A DNA stretch of 64,000 nt. Origin: Anopheles merus. Lineage: Eukaryota; Arthropoda; Insecta; Diptera; Culicidae. Within the stretch, counting starts at the first letter, position 1; the number at the start of each line of letters is the position of its first letter. Positions 37,048-48,400 of this stretch are shown in pieces. Under the pieces are notes generated by a model, which had not been told where the DNA came from, did no database searches, and saw only the letters and a list, made by a program, of their open reading frames with translations. The position numbers were made by a program, and so were the translations under genes. The stretch is taken from positions 2,846,550 through 2,910,549 of the forward strand of contig NC_054082.1 of assembly GCF_017562075.2 (NCBI RefSeq), read 5' to 3'.

Positions 37048-39405
37048 CTATTTACCTCGATTCTCTTGACCGTCGGTTGTCGCCGAGACTAGCCAGGGAG
37101 TGTTGTTGGATGATGGTGCAGTGTTATTGTTGTTGTTATTGAAAAAGGGACTGCTAGTGATACTGTTGTTGCTTCCGCCGTTCCCGGTGTTATCAAGGGT
37201 TAGATCAAAGAGGACCGCTTCGGGCGCATCGTTTCCACCAGACTCTCGTCGTTTGCTGTCGAGCAGCACGGGATCGCTCACAGTGAAGAAGGGGTTAATA
37301 CTATTGTTGTTGGATATGTTATGCACATCGAGGGATGTATGTTGCGCAAGGCTCGTCTCGTTCTCGCTGCCAGCAGCAACACTACCGCCGAACGCGGGAG
37401 AGGCGAGAAGCGGGTTGAAGTTAGCATCGCTGACGCTTGCATCGCGAGGCATCGAATGGCCGAACGGTTCCTCGCTGGTGGAAAAGCTAGCGAAATCGAT
37501 CAACTGGTCAGCATTGGTGCTTGCACCGTCCGCCATAACGATGGTTGTTTCTGTCGTGACAGTCGAGACAGTGCCAGACGAGTCAAAGGACGAGCAGTGC
37601 TGCTGCTGTTCGGTTCCGGCAGTGTTCGCAGGCTCGATCAAGGAAGGGTATGCGTCCCGATCAGCGCCGTCGCCGCTGCTGTCGCCGTTCTGGTGATGTT
37701 CACCATTTTTCGGCGTGTAGAAATCGTTAGTTAGTTCGGTCGAAACGGTCTGCGCCTTCATCGAATCATTCACAGCACTGGGTAAGCAGGGACCAAAAGG
37801 GGCAAGGGCAACACACGGGGATAATAGGTGAGAAAGTAAACAAAAACGGTGTAATTAATGGTGATGCTTTTGGGATGCTTTTCGTTGACTCAACAAGGGA
37901 AGGGATGTAAATCAAAACGTGTGGTTAGAGTTGCAGCATTGGTAAAAGTGCAAATAAAACGATAACCAAGATCACACTCGCAAAGGCGATGAGCGCCAAA
38001 CGCTGCTGTAATGATCCTCTTTTATGAGAAATATTGGAACTTAAAACATATAAACAATACATGCAATTATAACGTTCGAAAACAATCCCACTAGTAAAAT
38101 AGATAAAACTATATGATAACGAACAGGTATTGTTTTGTTAAATTTTGATGTTGATGTGGTTTAGATTAGTGTTTTCTCGACGTTTTAGGTTTCTGTACTG
38201 CATCAAAGTGATTTTTAAATATTTTATTTAGGTTTCATTGCGATTATAACGTTTTTACATTCCGGCAACAATCAACATTAGACAAGAAAACCAAGGACCG
38301 TTAGCACATATGTCAACCAAATCCTTTGGTGATCAACAACTAGTATGAACAGTAAACGGGAAGCTTGCATCTACCAAGAGGAAACATTCAAAGTCATCTA
38401 TCTGCTCACATTAGTACTTCCTTTGTATGCGCCCGATCTTTATTCCCTTGGATTGGAAGATATTGCACATTGCAGGTGGTTCACAAAACGCCACGCACAA
38501 GGACACACAGGATGTACATACACTAGCAGTTGGTTGGTTATGGTAAAAAGGGGTGGAAAGGTTGTGGCTACAATCATCTCGGCAACTGTACATGATTTCC
38601 TTCAACTTTACAATCAGATGTCGGAAACGCGCGGAAATCTAAAAGAGGTAAAAGTTACAGACGGTTAAAAAATGCACATTCTCAAAAGCACCCAAGAACG
38701 ACGAAACAATCATATCACAGCTAAGCTCAGCTCAGGTTGAAGCTTGAATCAAGCTTATCAACCATTGGAAAGCATGGTACAGTCATCTTTTCGAAACACT
38801 TTCTTTGTTTTTCTGCAAATTTTGTCTCAAAAGCACATTGGTTTGCCACATTCCACCCAACAAATCCTTCATAAAACATCATTGGCCGGAAAGATCATGG
38901 AACAACCATGGTTCCAAAGCAAAGCTTCACATACAAACACACACACATATGTTGCGCAAATGACCCCGCTAAGTTTGTTCTGCCAAATGCCCGACCATTC
39001 CCATTTTAGCACCGCATCGGTGATGAATGCCGAATACTTACAACACATTGTCCATGGTGCCGTTCTTGTGTCCGTTGGTTTGGCCCATCAGCGCATCCTC
39101 GATGATCAGGTCCGAGGTGCTGTTGGCTGTGGTGGCATTGCTGCTGCCATTGCTGCTCGCCATCATCGCTGGCGACTGCTGCTCCGATTTGCCGTTCGTC
39201 GTCAGTAGAAGCGACTCACCCTTGGTGCCGTTAGTGCCTTCCTCGTTGGTGGCTGGTTCGACCACGGTACCATTGCTGGTGCTACCGTTGTTGAGATTGT
39301 TGTTAGCCACCACCACGGCGGCACCGGCGGTACTGCTGGCGAGCAGTAGGTTCTCCTTCTCCGTCACGGACTTGTCGAACTGCACGTTACCGCCGTTGGT
39401 GTTGT

Positions 39406-39439
<34 letters not shown>

Positions 39440-42400
39440 AATGGTGCTACTGTTGGCTAGGGTGTCACTGCTGCTACTGCTGCTATTGCTACTGGTGGTG
39501 TTGTTGTTGCTTAGCGACAGGGACTCCATTGCCTGTTCCAGGGACTGCTGTTGGGTCTGTTGCTGCTGCTGCTGCTGCTGCTCTTGTCGAATTTCGGACG
39601 CAATGAACGAATCGGTCATCGATATGGTAGATGCGGACATGGCAGTACCGGTTGGTAGGGCGGCCGGCGTGGACGAAAGTACAATCTGGCTCTTGGACAT
39701 GGCATTTTCCTTGTCGTCTTCGTTATTCTAAAATCAAACACAATATCATTAAGCATTTCTTCTTGTAGCAAACCCTTTCAACACGTGCCACGTGGGTGAT
39801 CACGGGCAATTTACCTTTGTCGGCGTATTGTTGGCCGCTCCCTTGGCACGGGTACGGGACATGATTGCTTCAACGCGCTTCCGGCGTTCCTCGCGTTCCT
39901 TTTCCTCCTTCTTCAGCCGCTCGGCCATCTCGACGCGCTGCCGTTCGGCTTCCTCGCGCGCCTTACGCTCGGCCTCCTCGCGCTCCGCCTTTTGCCGAGC
40001 TTCCTCTTCGCGCCGCTTGCGCTCCTCCTCATCCCGTCGGCGTGCCTCCTCGATGGCCTGCTGAAGCCGCTCCTCCTCCATGCGCCGCTGCTCCTCGGCC
40101 AGCCGGATCGTTTCCTCTTCCAGCTTGCGCAGGCGCTCTTCTTCCTCCAGGATGCGCTGCCGCTCGGCCTGCTCCTCGGCCTCGATGCGCTTGCGCTCCA
40201 GTTCCGCCAGTCGTTCGGCTTCCTCGCGCGCCAGACGACGACGCTCGGCCAGTGCAGCCTTTGCTTCCTCCTCCGTGTTGATGCGCTTGGCGATCATGGA
40301 AGCGGTCATTGCGTCAGCCCCGGCCCCGGATACTTCAACAGTTAAACTACCGTTAACGTTCTCTGGTACCTCTTCCGCGACCATCGCTGTAGGCTCTGCT
40401 GCTTGAACAGCACTAACGTCCTGTTGTTCCAATGGAGCTTGCTGTTGTTGCTTCGTGGTTGGCGCTTGTTCTACTACCTCCACCGTAACGGCTTCTTCTG
40501 CTTGCTTTGGTAGTTCAGCGTCCTCTGTCTGTGCGGGTGCCGGAGCTTCTTGCTGCACCGGAACCACCACCTCTTCCTGCTGCTGCTGTGGCTGTTCCTC
40601 TTGCCCGAACGATTGATCCACCTCTACCAGTGAAGCCTGCTGCGAGCCGTCGTCACGTTGCAGGATCGCTTCCTGCTGGGCGCTCAGCTCTTCCACCTTG
40701 GGAGCAGCAACCGACGGTTCCTGCTTGGCTTCCACCACCACTGCATCATCCTTTTGAGCGGGAGTCTTCGGCGCCGGGGCCTTCTTGGGGCCATCCGCCG
40801 ATTTCTTCAACGAATCCAGCAGATTGCGCGATGCCTTCTCCGGTCCAGGTGATTGCAGCGGCGTAGAGGACGCTTTCGGTGTGGAGCCTCTCGCGCCCGC
40901 GGAACGTTTCTCTGCCGAGTGCAGCGTCAACGGTTTCTTCGTGGGCGTTTCCGTGCCGGATGCGGATTTTGCAGGGGTCGTGGTGATGCTGCCGGAACCA
41001 GCGCTCGATAGCCGATGTTTGCTGGTCGCGCTAGATACACCGCTGCCGGTCGATGCGCCGGATCCTGTCTTTGGGAGTGGAGGTTTATCTGCAAAAGGGT
41101 TTGAACCAGAACACATTGAATGAGTATCGCTGTAATGTACAGGACCTTCCGATTCCTACCACCGTGGAAATGGATTTCACGAGCGAAAAAGAACCCTCGC
41201 CAGAAATCATTTCTTGTCAAATAGAACGTGACTTGGAAGTGTTAGTATTATACAGAATTGCAAACAAGCAAATAATCGAAATGGCAAACTTTGTAAAAGC
41301 CCATCTTTGATTGTTCAATAATTTTTGACACCTTGCAAACTTCAATAAATCATAAGCAATTAAAACAAAGCTCGTTTAGGAATAGTTAGACTTGAAGGAG
41401 TTTCCCATCCTTCGTTCCTTTGTGTTGGGGTATATTGGCAGAAGTTGTTGGCGAATGAAAGTTGTTGTTCAGAGTGCAAATCTACAATTTTGTGGGCAAA
41501 TGATTTTGAAAGCTTCAATGAAATATTACTACACAGCTGGATTTCGCAACAGTGAACGAGGAGCTTGATAACTATTAATTTGCGAATCAATTTACTCGTT
41601 AGTTAGCCAAATCGCTCGACAGTTTAGCAACGGATACAGACATTGATATGGTTGTATATTTACAATTGAAGTGCAATTGATGCTATTGGGTGACACATTT
41701 ATTATTCGGCGAGCAACGTATAGTATTCGTGTTAATGGGGAGAGGGGAGCGACGAACGCGCTAAGATCGCGAGAGCAAACGTGAGGATTAAAACTTATAC
41801 AACAAAGAAAAACACACAAACCTTCCTTCAGGCCGGAAGCAGATACGCCCGTGACGGCGATACTGGCCGGTCGTGGTTTACGTTGTGCTGGCAGGGTTCG
41901 TCGATATACGATACCGGACGCGGTCGTCGAGCTGGACATTGCACTTCCTGGCCGCGAAGTGTTCAGACTGGTGGGCGTCATTTCACCGGAACGAAGACCT
42001 GTGTATTTTCCATCCCCAAACGGCCAGAAGAATTCATCATTTCGTCCACAGAAAGAGGTAGGGCCCGCCACATCAACATGACGCACGTACAAGCACACAC
42101 AAATCCATCGCACAGATACGAATACAACGTAGCCAAGGGGTGGGGGGGGGAAGGTGTGAGGGATGTTAACAGGAATATTTAAGATATAAACGTAACAACA
42201 CGGAATGATCGTATGGACACATGGACACACATGGGACCATTAGCGGCATTGTTGCGTTTTGCGTGTACGTGTGCGAAGAGGGTGTTTGTTAGGGCGTTTG
42301 ATGCGTGTGTTACGTCCAGGGCAGCCGCAACACAATTAGGCCAAGGATACAGACGATTGTCGATACAACGAATCGAAAAGGAGGTTTATTCGGAGGTTTT

Positions 42401-45400
42401 GTAGAGCGAGCGAGGGAGAGAGAGGAAAGGAATGAAAAGAAAAGAAGAGAACATCGAATAATCAGATGGAGGTAATGAGTTGTATGTACATGTGTGTAGG
42501 TATGTAGCTGTATATTGTTTGTTGGTATTAGCGAGTAATAATGTTGAAACACAAAAAAAAAACCATAACACTGTAAAATTATCTATTGCTTTAAAACATC
42601 CAGAAAGAGGTTGAAAGAGCAGTAGATGTAAGTAGTATGTACAGTTGCACCATAACATAATGCGAAAGGCCTCAGAACAACGTGTCACTTAACATATGCA
42701 ACAAACGAAGTAATATTCAATAGGCGAGAGTACGAATAAGCAGCCATGAGATGAAGGTTTAATGCGATGGAGAGATGAGCTTTTCGTATCGTTTTCTACC
42801 AAGCAAGATGTAAAAAAATAAGATGTTTGCAGTACGATTAGGTTAAAATGTGGATTAGACGTCTAATGAAACGAGTTAAGTTCCGGTGATATGTTAGAGT
42901 TAGAGGCACTACGAGCGTGTTGACTCTATAGTACGTGTTAGAGAGGTTGTTGATGGTGAATGTGTATGTGGGTGTAGTTATTGTTTTGCCAATACACCAC
43001 AGTCTGAAGAATCATAAACCTGAAGAGCAACAGGCATCTTGCTGGAAGAGTACCTGAGCTTCAAAGCTTCACAGCCATACAATGGTTATCAGTACAACCA
43101 CCACCAGCAGGTGCTGTAGACTTAATTGTACGTGTTAAAAGTTCAGCAGTCCCGTTAGTGCAGCAACCCCATCGACCCCTGTCGGTACTCTCAAGAGAAA
43201 TGCGAAGCCAAAAATTAGCAAAGGTAAATAGAAGGACATCTTGAAAAACCCCCACCCGACAGGGAATAGCTTCTGGGCCCGCGATTAGCATGTTGCTGTG
43301 TCCCAATCCCACACACTTATTCGGTTCGCGATTGATTCGAGGCTATCGAGACTGAGCGAGACGCTTGAGACCCACCGTTCGTCACCAGGAGCTGATTCTG
43401 ATGCTGTTGGTGATGCTGCTGTTGCTGCTGATGGTGGTGGTACTGCTGGCGGAGACGCTCGGTTTTGGTGATGCGCGGTGTGCTGCCGGCCGTGTTCAGC
43501 TGGGACATGCTCTTGGAGGTATCGTTGCGACGCATGGGCGACGTGCTGCCACTGTTAATTGACGACGAATTGAACGATGACTTGCGACCTCCGCCGAAGC
43601 CGGGACTGCGGCCGGAATTCGAGTCCTGCGATTGGTTCCGATACTTGGCGCCGCTGCCGGCCAGCTGAGACATGCTGCGCGACATTCGCTTGCTGTTGCC
43701 GCCGCTACCGGTCGGCGACGAGCGGGACGAGGACAGTGACAAACGGGTAAGGTTCTCCAGCTCCAGGGCCTGACGGCGCTCGCGCTCCAGAATCGCGCTG
43801 ATGTGCTCGCCGTTGCGTCGTCGTGGTTGCGCCAGCTGATCCAAGCGTGTCATCGAGAACGCTCGGTCTTTGGTTGGTGGTACGTCCGGATTTTCGGGTT
43901 TCGTGTGTCGAGTGGGAGTAGGTGGTTGTGTGTGTGTATGTGCCGTAACGGAGGTGGCGGTGGTAGAGGTGAGGTGGGCGCATCAATTCGGCAAACATCA
44001 GAATATCCATCGATATTTCATCGTCGAACGAGAAAAGTAATTGGGTACGTGATTGTATGTGTGTATGTGTGTGTGTGTATATATGTATGTGGGCGTTCAT
44101 GTGGGATTATGCGTTTTAGTGTTAATATTCGAAATGATGAGTGTGTGTATTTTGTGACAGCCATCATCATGCAGAGAGGACGAGCAATGAGTTGAGTTGA
44201 AATATATTTTGTTTCGAGTCAAATAAAAAAGAAGGTAAGGGAAGAAAAGCAAAAAGAAAACTCCGATCAATAAAATAAACCATTGCTACACTATACGATG
44301 CACAAAATTCCAATGTTCTAATGATTTCGTTCCTTTCACTGTAACATTTTGTCCGTCTTGCAGCACGTGGGTGCCGCCATCGTGTAACGAGAGATGTAGT
44401 GAAGAATGAGCGCGAATGATCATGGTATGATGGGCAGTAAACAACATCTATAGGCCACTACTACTATGCAAATAATTGAACTGATGATCCACAAAAGTAA
44501 CGCTCTACGGCTTGGTGAGAGACTGGAGTTACCCGCGCACATGCAGAAAACAACACATGCACACTCAGCTGAGCGAACGATAATCCGAACGAAAGGATAA
44601 CCGCACTTAAGATAACATTTCTTCGATCACAACCGATACATCGGTACATCGCACGGAAGCAGGTATGTTTGGTAAGAGGGCAGTAGAGTAGTGAAGCAAA
44701 AGCAAACACAAGTAGAAGCATGTGGTAAGTTGTACAACGATGATGACTTTCTTCTTCTGTACGCGCGATAGTGTGCAGACCGAAAAGAGAACGAGCTCGA
44801 GACAATCCGAAAGACTAGCGGAAGACTAGGTGTGGGAGGTGTGATATGGCCCTCATGCAAAGTTGTGTTGAGAAAAATCAATCATACTGAATAATGAATG
44901 CCAATTTACAATTTGCCAATGATAAAGTAGTAAAATCGCATGAAACATAATGGGTAACTTAGGAAAGAGCACTTTTGAAAAGCCGCAAACATGGCACATA
45001 ACAAATAAGAGAGCGTTTCAGGCATAAAGACAACACAAGGTAACATACATTAAACCGAACAAAACGAAACCGAACAAGAACGAAAACAGAACGCACAAAC
45101 AAAACTAAACAAATATGCTAAAAAGAAAATAGTAGACGCGTACGCCAAAGCAATAAAATACTACCTGGTGTTCTGGGAGTGTGTGTACCGAGAGACGATC
45201 TAGAGCTATCACGAGGACTAGGAATGGTAGGCATTAGATCGGTCTTTCGACGATTGACAGTGCGCTGATAGTTCATTTCTGCTGTATCGTCTGCAGGAGA
45301 AACAGAGAGAAAGTGATAGAAAGATAGGGAGAAAGAGAGAAAGAGAGAAAGAGAGACAGAGGAAGAAGAAAGCAAAGAGGTCGAAGAAGAGTAGAAAGGA

Positions 45401-48400
45401 GTGGATGGGAGTGGCGGAAAAAAACACGGGAGAACGAGGCGTGAAGGAGGAAGGGAAGAACACAAAAGTAGTGTCACCATGTCAAGGAAATCGGTTCGAT
45501 GGACAACAAACAATCAGTATGTGTGGCCGGCATGGAAACCCCGTGAAAAGAAAATTAGTAAAAACAAGAGAAAATAGAAAAGGAAAGAAAGAAAGAAAGG
45601 TATGAGTTATGTGTGCGGACAGAATGCCGGACAGTACGTTTATCGTTAACCACCCACCGGAAACAGGTGTGTTGTTGCCGAAGCGTTGCATTTCGACGTG
45701 GTGTTGGAGTAAAGGTAGTAGAGATAGTCGAGATGAGAGACACATAACGTGGCAGAGGGATGGAGGGGTAAGAAAGGAAATGAAGAAATAACACAGAAAA
45801 AGTAAACATGGAAAGAAAAAGACAGAAAGAGACAAAAATGAATATAATTATATGTCAACAAATCTTCATGTGAGAAGTTTTCGTTAGTCACCGAAAGAGT
45901 TTTGTTATTTTTGCAGTGGTTTTATACACAATTTGGGGTTTAGTCGACTTTGGAAAGGAAAATTTGTTAAACATATCACAACAACTGGTAGTCAAAAGTT
46001 GTAATATAGTAGTTATTTATGTATATTCAACACAGCATGCTTCTAGAAATTCACACAATTCACGTTAAGAGCCAATTTGTAAAAAAAAAAATCTATCAAA
46101 TTCAATTTAGAAGAAGTAAACATAACGAACACAGTTTGAGATAGAGTTACTTAGTTGAACCACAAACATAACATACACATACATTCACTTTCATCGTGGC
46201 GTTCAAACATGCACAAACATTAAACAAAAACATAAATGAAAGGATAAGTGTGCTAGTTTGAAAGAGTAAAGATTGCATAAAGAAAAGAAAAAAACAGACC
46301 AACAGAACAAGGAAGAAACGCTCTTCGAAATAGTTTTATGCGCTATAGAAGCTATAATAATATCCAACTGAATGTAAACAAATACAAAGCATTCATTCCA
46401 CATTTATACATTGAGCGTCGGAGTGTACTTTCCAAACGAAAGCTTCACTGAGTACAGAAGATTTCACTGAGAAATAGAAACAAACCCAGAACGAATCAAC
46501 TTGCTAGTCGACAAAAACCAGCCACACCCAAACAAAAAATGAGAGCAAAACGTCAGTCATCGAAACATCCTAACTGAACTAACTATTTATTTACAATCAT
46601 TCCACTGGAGAACAAAAGCCAGGCGCCAAAATGCTGAGAAGGCAAACAGGATTTAACAACAACAACAACAACCACAACAACGCGAATAACCAGAGTAACA
46701 AAGAGATGTTTGCAACCGAAAGAGTAAAAGACGGGGTGGTAAAGCAGTATAATAAATGTTGGAATAAAATTAAAAAGACAAACAGATGGTGTAACTAAAA
46801 ATAGTAAGGTGCGGAATAAACTAAAAGAGATGTAAAAAACTGATGCGAATGTATATATAACAGTGCGGACAAACTTAAAACCTTTGCGAAAGAAATGAAA
46901 GAAAAACAAATGAGTAGGAGTAGAAACCAGAGCAGAATGTACAAAAGGGAGAAATGAAGCTGGAACTGAATATGGAAAATGAAATCAAAACAAATAAAAG
47001 TGCACACCAAAACGAAACGTTTGAACAGGGATGCAAAAGAAGGCAAAGGAGAAATAGAAGGCATTGCTGTTCTTCCATTGGAGTCGCAAGAACACGCATA
47101 AAGGATGGCTTTACCCTTTCCGCTAGCATAATTGCGCGAAGCTGCCGGTTGATATTCGGCAGCCGTCGGAGGATCGTCGATGTTGATGCCGGACCCAGCC
47201 AGCGAGAACGTTAGCTTTCTCGGACACTCGCTGGTGCTCGTCCAGTTGAACACCTCGTACATCGAGCTGGACATTCGCCGTTGGTCTGTGGGTGGGCACG
47301 AACACACAACCGGGGGCCACCGTTGGGAGGGTTTTGTTATTTCAATGTTCACCATGGCATACGGATAGGGTACGGGACAGTCAACACAAGCCAGCAGGAA
47401 CCACAATGAAGAAATGGACACCAAAAGTGTCCAGAGAAGAACAATCGATGAAAGTAAGAAATCGGTCAAACAACAAGACAAGTACAGCATCCGGGTATTT
47501 CGTCCATTATCGCGAAACGATCGCGAACGAGAAGGAGGGGTGTGATTTTGAAGGAGCATATCCGATTGTTTGAAGTGTAGCATTTGAAGCGGGTTGTGTG
47601 AAAATCATGTACGAAAGAGAACAGAATTGAAAAAGGAGATTAACATGTGGCGCAAGCCGAGAAGGAGGAAGTAGAGAACGTTTTGCTAGCGTATGTATGA
47701 AACTCATTAACAGAAACACAAGAGAAATACATTAAATTTGATTATCACAGCACATTCAGTGATTCGTAAACTGAAACGGAACGCTAAACAGTATCGAACA
47801 TTGTAAACCATAAGGATAGGAAACCGTCCAGAAAATATAGGTAAAGAAGAAACCCGTATGATTGAATGCAAAGAGCAGAAAGAGAGGACCGCTAACTAAA
47901 TAGAAGCCACTTGGTTAGGATGGAAACGATAGTCAGAAAGACAACATAGTGTTCTTGTAGTTGCATTAATGTAACGCAGCAGTCCTATCCAAATAAAAAA
48001 GAAACATCACTGTAAGCAAACCACGACCAGCAGCAGTAGTGTACTAAAACCAATAAGGCAAAGCTTAAAAGAAGATACTTCAGATGGATGACCGACTATC
48101 GATCGGACGGGGCACAGCGAGCACTCTAAAAACTCTTTGCGTGTGTTCGAACAAACGGTGAAACACTATTTATGATAACATCCACTAAACATAGCTAAAC
48201 AAGGAAAAAGAAATTTCATGAAACGGAGAGCATAATCTCCGTTGCACGATTGTGTAAAATATTCTGCAAACATCTCCATTTCGTCGTAATAACATATCTT
48301 CCTACAAAAGCTTTACATTTGACCAGCGTACCGTAGGATCTACACTAAACGGAACGGAATAATATCTAACACGAGCTCTACGATAATGCTCCACCACGAC

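Noticed and set aside
41053..41310. 85-codon plus-strand frame at the ens exon 9 border
   Set aside because: Half of it is the shadow of ens coding sequence; the rest is intron with no supporting signal.
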